Below, piece by piece: positions 37,426-46,594 of a stretch of DNA of 64,000 nt. The position numbers were made by a program, and so were the translations under genes. Every line of letters starts with the position of its first letter. Position 1 is the stretch's first letter. Where the stretch lies: NCBI GenBank assembly GCA_037956075.1, contig CP138327.1, positions 186,001-250,000 on the forward strand, read 5' to 3'. This DNA comes from Catillopecten margaritatus gill symbiont. GTDB taxonomy: Bacteria > Pseudomonadota > Gammaproteobacteria > PS1 > Pseudothioglobaceae. The notes under the pieces were generated by a model. That model worked only from the letters and a program-made list of their open reading frames with translations. It did no database searches and was not told where the DNA came from.

Positions 37426-38426
37426 TACATCCATGGCACCAATCTGCATTTGCAAAACTTCAACAAATGATTGAACAAAATCACTTGCCACACGCCTTGT
37501 TGATTACAGGTGTGGAAAAAATTGGTAAGTTTGATTTGATGCAGGACTTGGTCGGTGCTTTGTTGAAAAATGACGAACTGATTCGTAAAGATAATGTTAA
37601 AGAAGATTTGGAATATGATGTGCTAATTAGGCGTTCAACTTATCCGAATATGATTTATTGTCGTGCGGGTGAAGTTAATCCAACCACTAAAAATCGCTCT
37701 AAAGAAATCCGTGTTGATCAAGTGCGTGAGTTTTGTGAAATATTGAATAAAACCGCTGACAAATTACAAATTGGCGTGATTTATTATGCCGACCAAATGA
37801 ACAATAACGCCGCTAATAGTTTATTGAAAACTTTGGAAGAGCCGAGAAAAAATACACTGATTATCTTATTAGCACACAATGCTAAAAGTTTGCCGGCCAC
37901 TGTTGTTTCTCGTTGTCAAAATATCCATATTAGCCCTGCTTATGACCAAGCAACGCAAGATTGGATTAAGCAAAACATAGAACACAAAGAAGATTTTGAT
38001 GTGGCACAATTGTTAGAAACCACACACGGCGTGCCGTTTAAAGTGCTTGAAGAACTTTCAGGCGATGGCTATGTCCATTATCAACATTGGCAAGACCAAT
38101 TGTTAAAACTGCCGATGCACCCGACGATGGTGAGTAAAGTGGAAGATTTTGAAGGCAACGAAGTTGCTGTTCTCAACTGTTTGCAGCATTTAATTATCGA
38201 AGGCATCCGTCTTAAATCGCTCAACCACGAAGGTGGATTGGTAGAGCTTAATCAAATTATCAAAGTGGCAAAAGCAGATTTTTTATTTAAATTATTGCAC
38301 GATATTCAAAATGCAATCAACTTATCAAAAACCACTGTCAATATTAAATTATTACTGGATAATGTGTTGATTGTATGGTCGCACATTACCCATTTAAAAA
38401 CTTACCCACAAATTTCAAGAGGATAA
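37422..38426 (+). CDS. holB: DNA polymerase III subunit delta'
   Basis: A 334-residue clamp-loader subunit. N-terminal [28 protein letters not shown] and [17 protein letters not shown] (then [12 protein letters not shown]) match the family, including the SRC motif. The ATP-binding site is degenerate, as usual for delta'. It is one base from hemL. Confidence 0.93.
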   Translation: MIHPWHQSAFAKLQQMIEQNHLPHALLITGVEKIGKFDLMQDLVGALLKNDELIRKDNVKEDLEYDVLIRRSTYPNMIYCRAGEVNPTTKNRSKEIRVDQVREFCEILNKTADKLQIGVIYYADQMNNNAANSLLKTLEEPRKNTLIILLAHNAKSLPATVVSRCQNIHISPAYDQATQDWIKQNIEHKEDFDVAQLLETTHGVPFKVLEELSGDGYVHYQHWQDQLLKLPMHPTMVSKVEDFEGNEVAVLNCLQHLIIEGIRLKSLNHEGGLVELNQIIKVAKADFLFKLLHDIQNAINLSKTTVNIKLLLDNVLIVWSHITHLKTYPQISRG

Positions 38427-38427
38427 A

Positions 38428-39711
38428 ATGACAAAATCAGAACACTTATTCAGTGAAGCACAAAAATACATTCCAGGTGGTGTCAATTCCCCCGTTCGAG
38501 CATTTAAAGGGGTGGGCGGCACGCCGATTTTCTTTACCAAAGGCGAAGGGGCGTATTTATTTGACGCTGATGATAATCAATATATTGATTTCGTTGCCTC
38601 GTGGGGACCGATGATTTTGGGTCATGCCAACCAAGCCGTGGTTGATGCAGTGAAAGACACTTTGGAAAAAGGCTTGGGCTTTGGTGCGCCGACTGAAATT
38701 GAAACCACTTTGGCAAAAAAAGTATGCAAAATGGTGCCCTCCATCGAATTAGTGCGGATGGTCAGCTCAGGCACAGAAGCCACAATGAGTGCTATTCGCT
38801 TAGCCCGTGGACACACAGGCAGAGATAAAATCATCAAATTTGAAGGCTGTTACCATGGTCATTCAGACTCATTATTGGTCAAAGCAGGCTCTGGCGCTTT
38901 AACCCTCGGTGTTCCCACTTCTCCAGGCGTGCCAGCTGATTTTGCCAAACACACCCTGACTTTGGAATACAACAACATCGACCAAGTGCGTGAAGTATTG
39001 AGCGAAACAGGCAAAGAAGTTGCCTGTATTATTGTTGAACCAGTTGCAGGTAATATGAATTGCATCCCACCTGTTGATGGCTTCCTACAAGGCTTGCGTG
39101 ATTTATGTGATGAGCATGGTGTTATCTTAATTTTTGACGAAGTGATGACGGGTTTCCGTGTCGCAAAAGGCGGTGCACAAGAAAAATTTGGCATCAAGCC
39201 TGATTTAACCACCCTCGGTAAAGTTATCGGTGGCGGTTTGCCAGTCGGTGCATTCGGCGGTAAACGAGCGATTATGGAATCCATTGCACCACTCGGCCCC
39301 GTTTATCAAGCAGGCACACTCTCAGGTAATCCAATGTCAATGTCAGCAGGTTTGGCAATGTTAAATGCGATTGACGACGACAAAGATTTATACAAAAATT
39401 TAGAACAAAAAGCCATAAAATTAACACAAGGTATTATTGCCACGGCAAAAGAAAATAACATCCCAATGACTGCAAATGTGGTTGGCGGAATGTTTGGCTT
39501 ATTCTTCACCGACGCAGAGTCTGTTACCAATTTCGCCCAAACCTCACAATGTAATGTTGAGCGCTTTAACAAATTTTTCCACCTAATGTTGGAAGCAGGC
39601 GTATATCTTGCGCCAAGCGCCTACGAAGCAGGTTTCGTCTCCACCGCTCATACCGATGCTGATATTGAGTACACCATTGAATTAGCAAACAATTGTTTTC
39701 AGAAATTATAG
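38428..39711 (+). CDS. hemL: Glutamate-1-semialdehyde 2,1-aminomutase
   Basis: A PLP enzyme giving 5-aminolaevulinate for haem via the C5 pathway. The 427-residue product has [18 protein letters not shown]-like start words ([14 protein letters not shown]), the cofactor segment [11 protein letters not shown], and the PLP Lys in [18 protein letters not shown]. It would supply the many cytochromes encoded nearby. A short inverted-repeat element begins directly after its stop. Confidence 0.97.
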   Translation: MTKSEHLFSEAQKYIPGGVNSPVRAFKGVGGTPIFFTKGEGAYLFDADDNQYIDFVASWGPMILGHANQAVVDAVKDTLEKGLGFGAPTEIETTLAKKVCKMVPSIELVRMVSSGTEATMSAIRLARGHTGRDKIIKFEGCYHGHSDSLLVKAGSGALTLGVPTSPGVPADFAKHTLTLEYNNIDQVREVLSETGKEVACIIVEPVAGNMNCIPPVDGFLQGLRDLCDEHGVILIFDEVMTGFRVAKGGAQEKFGIKPDLTTLGKVIGGGLPVGAFGGKRAIMESIAPLGPVYQAGTLSGNPMSMSAGLAMLNAIDDDKDLYKNLEQKAIKLTQGIIATAKENNIPMTANVVGGMFGLFFTDAESVTNFAQTSQCNVERFNKFFHLMLEAGVYLAPSAYEAGFVSTAHTDADIEYTIELANNCFQKL

Positions 39712-40048
39712 TATAACCCTAATCCAAAAGTAGAAATCACAAACCTAGCACCACCCCTTGTCCCGCCTGCATTCGCAAAAAATAGCCGCCGAACCTATGA
39801 AGACCCCTGCATTAGGTATAAATATCGCCTAAAAGCCAACTTTCATCCATTTGCTAACTTTTACAAAACCTGTCTTAACCCTGCTAGGACTGGCTTTGTA
39901 AAAATTACCAACTGAATAAAATTTAACTTTTATTCGACATTCATACCTAATGCAGGGGTCTCATGGGCGGGACTCATATTTTTTGCAAACACAGGCAGAA
40001 CAAGGGATGGTGCTACCTTTGCAATCTCTACTTTTGGATTAGGGTATA
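39712..40048. repeat. Inverted-repeat (MITE-like) element, family B, interrupted by family A
   Basis: The gap between hemL and the antitoxin is almost wholly repeat. The outer arms, 39712-39797 and 39964-40048, are near reverse complements of each other, starting TATAACCCTAATCCAAAAGT and ending in the matching inverse. Without the insert the element would be about 171 bp, like the uninterrupted copy at 46398-46559. Only 28 bases separate its end from the antitoxin ATG. No transposase is encoded. Confidence 0.8.
39799..39963 (-). mobile_element. Short inverted-repeat element, family A, nested in family B
   Basis: Perfect 18-bp terminal inverted repeats: GACCCCTGCATTAGGTAT at 39802-39819 and its inverse at 39943-39960. 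The roughly 165-bp element is very similar (about nine in ten bases by eye) to 48081-48247, in opposite orientation. It has no coding capacity, so it is a MITE-like non-autonomous element. It sits in the centre of the family B palindrome. Confidence 0.8.
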
Positions 40049-40050
40049 AT
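40045..40050 (+). promoter_or_regulatory. Possible -10 box at the right end of the family B element
   Basis: TATAAT overlaps the last bases of the repeat, 27 bases before the antitoxin ATG. No convincing -35 box at 16-18 bases is seen; TTGCAA at 40019 is too far, with a 20-base spacer. Confidence 0.35.
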
Positions 40051-40076
40051 ACTTTAAACAAACTTTTAACAATACT

Positions 40077-40331
40077 ATGAATATTACTGCAAATGAAGTC
40101 AAAACCAAAGGCGTGTCTATATTTGATAAGGCATTGAATCAATTCGAAGAAGTATTTATCAATGTCCGAGGTAAAAATAAATTTGTTGTATTAGGGATTG
40201 ATAGATACAACGAGTTTCGAGCCAGAGAATTGGATGTTGCTTATATGAAAACGATGGAAGATATTAATAAAGGTGATTATAAGGCACAAACTGCTAAGCA
40301 ACATTTGCAAGATTTGATTAATGAGTTATGA
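40077..40331 (+). CDS. Phd/YefM-family antitoxin
   Basis: The 84-residue protein begins MNITANEVKTKGVSIFDKAL and has VRGKNKFVVLGIDRYNEFR, the pattern of prevent-host-death antitoxins, with a DNA-binding N-terminus and toxin-binding C-terminus. The antitoxin gene comes first and overlaps the toxin gene by 11 bases. Its promoter region is largely a repeat element. Confidence 0.82.
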   Translation: MNITANEVKTKGVSIFDKALNQFEEVFINVRGKNKFVVLGIDRYNEFRARELDVAYMKTMEDINKGDYKAQTAKQHLQDLINEL

Positions 40332-40596
40332 ATTTATTATTACCAATAGGTATCTTAAAAAGCTAAAAAAGTTTGCTAAAAAACATCCGGAGGTTCTACC
40401 GCAATACGCTAAAACTGTTATCTTGTTAGAAATAAATCCAAGACACCCATCTCTAAGACTGCATAAATTGCAGGGAAGGTTGGGTGATTATTACAGTATT
40501 TCTATTAATATGAGTTATCGTATTGTGATTAATTTTATTATTAAAAATAACCAAATTATCTCAATTGATATTGGCACACACAACGAGGTTTATTAG
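40321..40596 (+). CDS. RelE/YafQ-like mRNA interferase toxin
   Basis: A 91-residue basic protein: YLKKLKKFAKKHPEVLPQYA, then HPSLRLHKLQGRLGDYYSI and the MSYRIVINF strand, matching the RelE/ParE superfamily, YafQ-like branch. It would cleave ribosome-bound mRNA. It lies one base before the HAD phosphatase gene. Confidence 0.82.
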   Translation: MSYEFIITNRYLKKLKKFAKKHPEVLPQYAKTVILLEINPRHPSLRLHKLQGRLGDYYSISINMSYRIVINFIIKNNQIISIDIGTHNEVY

Positions 40597-40597
40597 T

Positions 40598-41251
40598 ATG
40601 GCATTAGCGTTATTCGACTTAGACAAAACCCTTTTAGGGGGAGACAGTGATTTCTTGTGGGGCGAGTTTTTGTCCGAGATTGGTGCGGTGGATGTCGATA
40701 ATTATCAAAAACAAAATCAAAAATTTTTCGATGATTACGCCAAAGGTGAATTAGATATTAATGAATATTTAGAATTTTGTTTAAAGCCTTTGGCAAATAA
40801 TCCTATCAAACAACTGAATAAATGGCATCAGCAATTTATGCTTGAAAAAATTCAGCCTATCTTTTTAGAAAAAGCCAAAAAAGTTGTGGATATTCATAAA
40901 AAGAATGGTGATAGGATGGTGGTGGTTACAGCCACCAATTCATTTGTTACTCGCCCAATTGCACAAGTTTACGGCATTGATGAACTGTTAGCGACTGAGC
41001 CTGAAATGATAGCGGGTGAGTTTACGGGTAAAGTGTCGGGTGAGCCTTGTTTTCAAATTGGTAAAGTGCATAAACTCAAAGTATGGTGTGAGGAAAATAA
41101 TGAATCTTTAGAGGGTGCGTATTTTTATTCCGATTCACATAATGATTTGCCTTTGTTGGAATTAGTTGACAATCCAATTGTTGTTCATGGCGATGACAAG
41201 CTTTTAGCCATTGCTAAACAGAAAAATTGGCAATGCATGGATTGGACTTAA
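40598..41251 (+). CDS. HAD-superfamily IB phosphatase (SerB-like)
   Basis: A 217-residue protein from the ATG at 40598 (MALALFDLDKTLLGGDSD); the upstream frame overlaps the toxin gene. The HAD motif I is FDLDKT (Asp7, Asp9), motif II VVTATNSFV, and motif III/IV FYSDSHNDLPLLELVD. Family members act on phosphoserine, histidinol phosphate or similar; the substrate is not clear. It is followed by a two-way terminator. Confidence 0.88.
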   Translation: MALALFDLDKTLLGGDSDFLWGEFLSEIGAVDVDNYQKQNQKFFDDYAKGELDINEYLEFCLKPLANNPIKQLNKWHQQFMLEKIQPIFLEKAKKVVDIHKKNGDRMVVVTATNSFVTRPIAQVYGIDELLATEPEMIAGEFTGKVSGEPCFQIGKVHKLKVWCEENNESLEGAYFYSDSHNDLPLLELVDNPIVVHGDDKLLAIAKQKNWQCMDWT

Positions 41252-41273
41252 AAAAACACAAATAACGAGCAAT

Positions 41274-41299
41274 AAAAAACCGCCTTTCGGCGGTTTTTT
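41274..41299. terminator. Bidirectional terminator between HAD gene and dsrE2
   Basis: Stem AAAAAACCGCC and GGCGGTTTTTT around TTTC. The A and T runs on both sides let it end transcripts from both directions, serving the convergent genes. Confidence 0.88.
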
Positions 41300-41354
41300 T
41301 ACTCATTTATTTTCTTTAAACAAGATAGGATAAAGAAAAAAGTACAAACGAGAA

Positions 41355-41873
41355 TTACATATATAAATGATGGTCGCCACCAGAAGCTTCGTCAAAGTAT
41401 GACGCAGCACCAGCAAATTCAACCCCGTCAATAAAGTCTGATTTGTCGTAGCCAAACAACTCAACGGTCATTTCACAAGCAATAAACTTAACATCAAATT
41501 CTTGACACATTGCACGCAAGTCTTCCATCTTGGCAACACCGTGCTTAGCCATGGTTTTTTTCATCAAGAAAGTCGCTAATGCTTCCATACCTGGGACATT
41601 GCTCCAAACGAAGTTAGGGATTTTAGGCCCGAAATCAATTTTCTGTAACCACTTAGGTCCAAATGGCATTTTCATCGGCATTGCTGGATTGCCAATTGGC
41701 GTTACTTTTAACTTAGAAACATCTTTAAGTAAAAGGTTAAGTCCGTAAAAAGTAAAGAAAATCGTTACTTCTTTGTCCATCGCAACACCAGTAGAAGCAA
41801 TAATGAAAGGCGGAAACGCCCAGTCAAAAGTACCTTTGGTGGCAATGATCGTCATTTTATTGTTGTCTGACAT
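41355..41873 (-). CDS. dsrE2: DsrE2-like (DsrE/DsrF/DrsH family) sulfur-trafficking protein
   Basis: A 172-residue protein of the DsrE superfamily: N-terminal KMTIIATKGTFDWAFPPFII and the later CQEFDVKFIACEMTVELFG with Cys123 and Cys133 as candidate sulfur-carrying residues. In sulfur oxidisers dsrE2 typically sits with tusA and a rhodanese and helps pass persulfide sulfur in the cytoplasm. Here tusA is upstream in the same operon; the rhodanese is absent. Confidence 0.85.
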   Translation of the reverse strand: MSDNNKMTIIATKGTFDWAFPPFIIASTGVAMDKEVTIFFTFYGLNLLLKDVSKLKVTPIGNPAMPMKMPFGPKWLQKIDFGPKIPNFVWSNVPGMEALATFLMKKTMAKHGVAKMEDLRAMCQEFDVKFIACEMTVELFGYDKSDFIDGVEFAGAASYFDEASGGDHHLYM

Positions 41874-41898
41874 AATTAAATCCCCGTTTTAATCAGTA

Positions 41899-42123
41899 TT
41901 AAACCTTTTCAATAGTGAAGACATATTTACCACCGTCTTCTACTGTTGAAATAAGTTTGTTACCTGTTTGATTGCAAAAAGCTTCAATATCTTTTACTGA
42001 ACCTGCGTCTGTTGAAATGACATCTAAGATTTTGCCAGTATCCATCTTTGATAGTGCTTTCTTAGTTTTTAAAATTGGTAATGGGCAGTTTAAGCCTGAT
42101 GCATCTAAAGTTTCGTCAGCCAT
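41899..42123 (-). CDS. tusA: Sulfur carrier protein TusA
   Basis: A 74-residue protein with DASGLNCPLPILKTKKAL, the TusA motif with active Cys13 in CPLP. TusA carries persulfide sulfur for tRNA thiolation and, in sulfur oxidisers, delivers sulfur to the Dsr/Hdr oxidation route. It is first in a tusA-dsrE2 operon with a palindrome just upstream of its ribosome binding site. Confidence 0.92.
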   Translation of the reverse strand: MADETLDASGLNCPLPILKTKKALSKMDTGKILDVISTDAGSVKDIEAFCNQTGNKLISTVEDGGKYVFTIEKV

Positions 42124-42156
42124 TTTTGGACTCCTTGTAATTAAAATTAAAAAACA

Positions 42157-42174
42157 TATTAGAAATTTCTAATA
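42157..42174. promoter_or_regulatory. 18-bp perfect palindrome upstream of tusA, candidate operator
   Basis: TATTAGAAATTTCTAATA is fully self-complementary and lies 34 bases before the tusA ATG. On the minus strand a possible promoter, TTGACT then TAAAAT with an 18-base spacer, lies just upstream, so the palindrome would fall at about the transcription start. A dimeric repressor site is the simplest reading; no regulator gene is nearby. Confidence 0.5.
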
Positions 42175-42227
42175 AGTTTGGTTATTTTATCTTATATAAG
42201 GTCAATCAGTCAAATATAATACACCTT

Positions 42228-43562
42228 ATGAATAAGGTCTTTTTAATATTACTACTAACTCCATTTTTTGCTTTTGCATTAAGTGTTCCCGATTTACAGC
42301 CTACAGAAACTTTAGAGGAAAAAAAACAGGGCAGGGAATTTTTACAATTAATTTGGAGCACAGAGGCGGTTGTTTCCGATATTGAAGCGAGCACTTATCT
42401 GAAAAAACTGGGTCATGAATTGGTCACTTATAGTGAAAACCCACTGAAACATTTTGATTTTTTCTTTCTAAAAGACAGCAGCATTAACGCCTTTGCGGGT
42501 TCGTATGGCTATATTGGCGTGCATACGGGGATGTTGTTGAGTTCGGATACTGAGGCAGAATTGGCAGGGGTGCTTTCGCATGAAATATCGCATGTGACTC
42601 AAAATCATTTGGCGCGTTATTCTCAGAAATCGGGCAAACAAAATTATTTACTATTGGCAGGGGTAATAGCGGCGGCACTGACAAAGAGTAACAAAGCCTC
42701 GGAAGCCATTTTTACTTCTACCATTGCTGGTACCTTGCAACAAAATATTAATTTCACCCGTGAACACGAGTGGGAAGCGGATAGGATTGGCACTTCTATG
42801 CTGAAAAAATCTGGGTTTGATGCAAAAGGCATGGCAAATTTCTTTAAAAAATTAAAAGATGGTGCTAACGCCCAAGAATTTTTGCAATCACACCCTTTAA
42901 GCATTAATCGAATTGCCGACAGCGCACAGCGTGCAGCGCGTTCTGTAAAAAATAGTAGAAAAGATTCTTTTGAATACGCAACGATTAAGGCGAAATTATA
43001 TTATCAAGATGAGCAAAAGATTAAGCCTGAAAAATCCCTAGCCATTACTCATTATATGCAAGCCTATCAAGCATTTGAAAAGCAAGATTACCCAACTGCC
43101 AAGCAATATATTGATAAATTATTAGTGATTAACACTACCAATCCGAGTCATATTTTGGCGGGGCGTATCGCTGCCAAAATGGGTAATATAAAATTGGCAC
43201 AACAGTATTTCAATAAGAATCTTTTAAAAGGAGACGACGAATCCAGTTTGTATTATGCGGCTGAAGCCTATTTAGATAACCGACAATTTCGCTTAGGTAT
43301 TGCCACACTTAAACCCTTTTTGCGTGTCAATCAAGGCAGTTACGAGTCTTACAAACTTTTGGCTTTGCTCTATCTCAGGCAAGGCAACGAAGGGCGTTCA
43401 CACATTCAAAGTGCCAAGGCTTTAGTCGTGCAAGGAAAATTAGACAAGGCAATTGGACATTATGAGCGCGCAAAAACGATGGTACGCACCCAAGATTTAT
43501 ACGATGTGATTAATGTTAAGATTAAAGACCTGCAACAAACGCTAGATTTGTATAAAAATTAA
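42228..43562 (+). CDS. bepA: M48 metalloprotease with TPR repeats (BepA-like)
   Basis: A 444-residue exported protein: signal peptide ([17 protein letters not shown]), zinc motif [10 protein letters not shown], a second ligand region [10 protein letters not shown], and C-terminal TPR-type helices from about residue 280. The BepA/YfgC family maintains outer-membrane protein assembly. A TATAAT at 42215-42220 is only seven bases before the ATG, suggesting a leaderless mRNA. The end overlaps convergent rpiA. Confidence 0.88.
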   Translation: MNKVFLILLLTPFFAFALSVPDLQPTETLEEKKQGREFLQLIWSTEAVVSDIEASTYLKKLGHELVTYSENPLKHFDFFFLKDSSINAFAGSYGYIGVHTGMLLSSDTEAELAGVLSHEISHVTQNHLARYSQKSGKQNYLLLAGVIAAALTKSNKASEAIFTSTIAGTLQQNINFTREHEWEADRIGTSMLKKSGFDAKGMANFFKKLKDGANAQEFLQSHPLSINRIADSAQRAARSVKNSRKDSFEYATIKAKLYYQDEQKIKPEKSLAITHYMQAYQAFEKQDYPTAKQYIDKLLVINTTNPSHILAGRIAAKMGNIKLAQQYFNKNLLKGDDESSLYYAAEAYLDNRQFRLGIATLKPFLRVNQGSYESYKLLALLYLRQGNEGRSHIQSAKALVVQGKLDKAIGHYERAKTMVRTQDLYDVINVKIKDLQQTLDLYKN

Positions 43563-44218
43563 GCCGTTACCACACGAACACCCTGTGGCGTGCCAAGTAG
43601 TAAAACATCCGCAGGGCTGTTGGCAAACAAGCCATTGGTTACCACGCCAACAATGTTATTAAGTTCAGTTTCCATCGCTTTCGGATCGGTGATTTTTAAA
43701 TTACTCACATCTAAAATTAAGTTGCCATTATCGGTGGTGAACTCTCTGAGTGTTACCGTGCCACCGATTCTTTTACTGATTTCACGACTGACATAATTGG
43801 CACTCATCGGAATCACTTCAACAGGGAGCGGGAACTCGCCCATCACCTCTACCAATTTAGATTCATCGGCAATACAAATAAATTTATCCGCCACCGCAGC
43901 CACGATTTTTTCACGCGTCAATGCACCGCCACCGCCTTTAATAAGGTTCAAACCTGCATCAGATTCATCCGCACCGTCGATATAAACTGACATTGTTTCC
44001 ACATCATTAAGGTCAAAAACTTCAATTCCATGACCTTTTAAGCGCTCCGCCGTTGCTTCAGAACTTGCTACTGTGCCTTTAATCTTGTCTTTCATTGTTG
44101 CTAAGGCATCAATGAAAAAATTCGCTGTTGAGCCTGTGCCAACGCCTATAATGGTATCTTCAACGACATAGTTTAATGCTTCAATCGCAACTGCTTGTTT
44201 CATTTCATCTTGTGTCAT
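43559..44218 (-). CDS. rpiA: Ribose-5-phosphate isomerase A
   Basis: Interconverts ribose-5-phosphate and ribulose-5-phosphate in the pentose phosphate or Calvin cycle. The 219-residue product has [14 protein letters not shown], the catalytic YIDGADE region, and [13 protein letters not shown]. It is divergent from rdgB with a short gap. Confidence 0.96.
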   Translation of the reverse strand: MTQDEMKQAVAIEALNYVVEDTIIGVGTGSTANFFIDALATMKDKIKGTVASSEATAERLKGHGIEVFDLNDVETMSVYIDGADESDAGLNLIKGGGGALTREKIVAAVADKFICIADESKLVEVMGEFPLPVEVIPMSANYVSREISKRIGGTVTLREFTTDNGNLILDVSNLKITDPKAMETELNNIVGVVTNGLFANSPADVLLLGTPQGVRVVTA

Positions 44219-44256
44219 GGTGTTTTCCTTTAAATTTAATTGAGATATTATACATT

Positions 44257-44826
44257 ATGAGAAAAATAATCTTAGCCAGTAACAACCAAGGAAAAATTAA
44301 AGAATTTAACGCCATGCTTAAAGGCGTGTACAAAGTGGTTTCTATGAGCGATATGGGTGTGGAAGAAATGCCCGAAACCGGGCTAACTTTTGTAGAAAAT
44401 GCTTTAGACAAAGCCCGCAATGCCTCCAAACAATCGGGTTTACCTGCTTTGGCAGATGATTCGGGTTTGAGTATTGACGCACTTGAGGGCGCACCAGGGA
44501 TTTATTCGGCACGATATAGCGGTGGCGATGATGAGCAAAATATCGATAAAGTGCTTGAAAATTTAGCAGGGATTGAGAATAGACGCGCCTATTTTTATTG
44601 TGCCATTGTTTTGGTTGAATATGCCACCGACCCCACGCCGATTATTGCGACGGGTAAATGGCAGGGGCAAATTTTAGAACAAAGACAAGGCGATAATGGC
44701 TTTGGTTATGACCCGATTTTTTATCTATCTGAGTTTAAAAAATCCTCCGCAGAACTTGATGCAGAGCATAAAAATACGATTTCCCATCGTGCCTTGGCGT
44801 TACAGAGTTTGCTCGCTCAATTATGA
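44257..44826 (+). CDS. rdgB: XTP/dITP diphosphatase (HAM1/RdgB)
   Basis: Removes non-canonical purine nucleotides. The 189-residue product from the ATG at 44257 starts MRKIILASNNQGKIKEF; an upstream frame overlapping rpiA is unrelated. ALADDSGLSIDALEGAPGIYSARYSG and GFGYDPIF are family motifs. It overlaps hemW by four bases (ATGA). Confidence 0.95.
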   Translation: MRKIILASNNQGKIKEFNAMLKGVYKVVSMSDMGVEEMPETGLTFVENALDKARNASKQSGLPALADDSGLSIDALEGAPGIYSARYSGGDDEQNIDKVLENLAGIENRRAYFYCAIVLVEYATDPTPIIATGKWQGQILEQRQGDNGFGYDPIFYLSEFKKSSAELDAEHKNTISHRALALQSLLAQL

Positions 44827-45929
44827 CTTTACCACCCCTTTCCCTCTACATCCATTACCCTTGGTGCGTTAAAAAATGCCCTTATTGTGATTTCAATTCG
44901 CACGAGCAAAAAGCCGACAATGACATTATTTATATGCAAGCCGTCTTGGCAGATTTAAAAAATCAATTAAAAACTGATTTGGTTCAAGGGCGAGAAATTC
45001 AGACTATTTTCTTTGGCGGCGGCACCCCTAGTTTGTGTTCCATTGAGGCGATGGAAATTCTATTTTCAGGATTAAGAAAAATCCTAACTTTTGCCAAAGA
45101 TATTGAAATCACTTTGGAAGCCAACCCAGGTGCCAGCGACAGGGAAAAATTCAACGCATTAAAAGCATTAGGCGTTAATCGCCTTTCCATCGGCGTGCAA
45201 TCTTTTAACGATACACATTTGAAAAAACTCGGCAGAATCCATTCTAGTCAACAAGCCATCGAAACTATCAAACAAGCTCAAGCTGTCGGTTTTGATAATA
45301 TTAATATTGATTTAATGTTTGGCTTTGAAAAGCAAACCGTGGCAGAATGTTTATCCGATGTTCAACAAGCCATTGCCTTAAAACCTGCTCATATTTCTTT
45401 TTACCAACTCACTATTGAGCCAAATACTTTTTTTGCCAAGCACCCACCCACTTTGTCGCAAGAAACTAATTGGGCAATGCAAGAACAAGGGCATCAACTA
45501 CTAGAAAAAGCAGGCTTTACACAATATGAAATATCCGCATTTTCTAGCCACCCTGCTAGGCACAATCTCAATTATTGGCAATTTGGTGACTATTTGGGCA
45601 TTGGTGCAGGTGCGCACGGCAAGGTAACGATTGAGGGTAAAATCATCCGCACTTTACAATCAAAATCACCCAAAGATTTTATTGAAAATAATCAAAATAA
45701 AATCGCCGAAGTGACGCAAGTCGGCTTTGAATTTATGCTGAATGCTTTGCGACTTAAGGCAGGATTTGAACCCGATTTATTCACGCAAAGAACGGGGTTA
45801 GCACTTGAAGATATAAAAACACCTTTGGAAAAAGGTTATAATTTAGGATTATTAGAACGAAAAGACAATATCAAAACCACAACGAAAGGCTTTGATTTTT
45901 TAAACGATTGTCAGGCATTATTTTTATAA
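44823..45929 (+). CDS. hemW: Radical SAM haem chaperone HemW
   Basis: A 368-residue protein with the radical SAM motif CVKKCPYC followed by DFNSH, the FFGGGTPSL segment, and NRLSIGVQSFND. HemW inserts haem into respiratory proteins; older annotations as coproporphyrinogen oxidase are usually wrong for this group. It is coupled to rdgB, an order conserved in Gammaproteobacteria. Confidence 0.94.
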   Translation: MTLPPLSLYIHYPWCVKKCPYCDFNSHEQKADNDIIYMQAVLADLKNQLKTDLVQGREIQTIFFGGGTPSLCSIEAMEILFSGLRKILTFAKDIEITLEANPGASDREKFNALKALGVNRLSIGVQSFNDTHLKKLGRIHSSQQAIETIKQAQAVGFDNINIDLMFGFEKQTVAECLSDVQQAIALKPAHISFYQLTIEPNTFFAKHPPTLSQETNWAMQEQGHQLLEKAGFTQYEISAFSSHPARHNLNYWQFGDYLGIGAGAHGKVTIEGKIIRTLQSKSPKDFIENNQNKIAEVTQVGFEFMLNALRLKAGFEPDLFTQRTGLALEDIKTPLEKGYNLGLLERKDNIKTTTKGFDFLNDCQALFL

Positions 45930-45945
45930 AAAAGCGGGTAAAAAA

Positions 45946-46341
45946 ATGAAAAAATTAGCAATAGTATCCAGTATGTTATTTCTCAGCGGTTGTTTTGGTG
46001 GGGGTGAAACAGAGGCAAAAATTGCCTTAGGAAAAAGCGTTTTTGACAAAAACTGTGTTTCTTGTCACGGCAAAGCGGCTGTTGGTTTGACAAAAGATTG
46101 GAAGCAACCTTTGGCAAACGGAAAATACCCGGCACCCCCACTTAACGGTTCAGCACATGCTTGGCATCATTCGCCAAAATTATTACTCAGCACAATTAAT
46201 AATGGCGGTGCAAAATTGGGTGGCTGGATGCCGCCGTTTAAAGATAAATTAAGTGAAGAAGAAAAACAAGCAACTTTAGCGTATCTTCGTGATTTATGGC
46301 CAGCAGATATTCAGAAAAAATATAACGCAAGATTTAAATAA
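45946..46341 (+). CDS. Cytochrome c lipoprotein
   Basis: A 131-residue protein with a lipobox (LSGC, Cys16) and a single haem site CVSCH in DKNCVSCHGKAAVG. MPPF and a late helix (EEEKQATLAYLRDLW) fit class I cytochromes. It precedes the multicopper oxidase gene, and the pair may exchange electrons, but a repeat element lies between them. Confidence 0.85.
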   Translation: MKKLAIVSSMLFLSGCFGGGETEAKIALGKSVFDKNCVSCHGKAAVGLTKDWKQPLANGKYPAPPLNGSAHAWHHSPKLLLSTINNGGAKLGGWMPPFKDKLSEEEKQATLAYLRDLWPADIQKKYNARFK

Positions 46342-46397
46342 TTTTTTAAAAAAGTGATTTAAATCATATTCTGAAAATTGAATGAAATGTATAATCT

Positions 46398-46559
46398 CCC
46401 TAATCCAAAAATAGAAAATGCAAATCTGACACCAACCCTCACTACCACAGTATTTCAAAAAAATCGCCGTGGAACCACTGGATGGCACTAAGATTTTTTT
46501 AAAACACTGTGATAGCAAGGCTTAACGCCATATTCACACTTTCTATCTTTGGATTAGGG
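46398..46559. repeat. Inverted-repeat (MITE-like) element, family B, uninterrupted copy
   Basis: Ends CCCTAATCCAAAAATAGAAA (46398-46417) and its inverse at 46540-46559, with one mismatch. The two halves are imperfect reverse complements over the full 162 bases, so the transcript could fold into one long hairpin. It lies 35 bases before the multicopper oxidase start. Confidence 0.78.
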
Positions 46560-46594
46560 AATTTAATTTTTTTAAAAAAGAACAGGGGTGTCAA

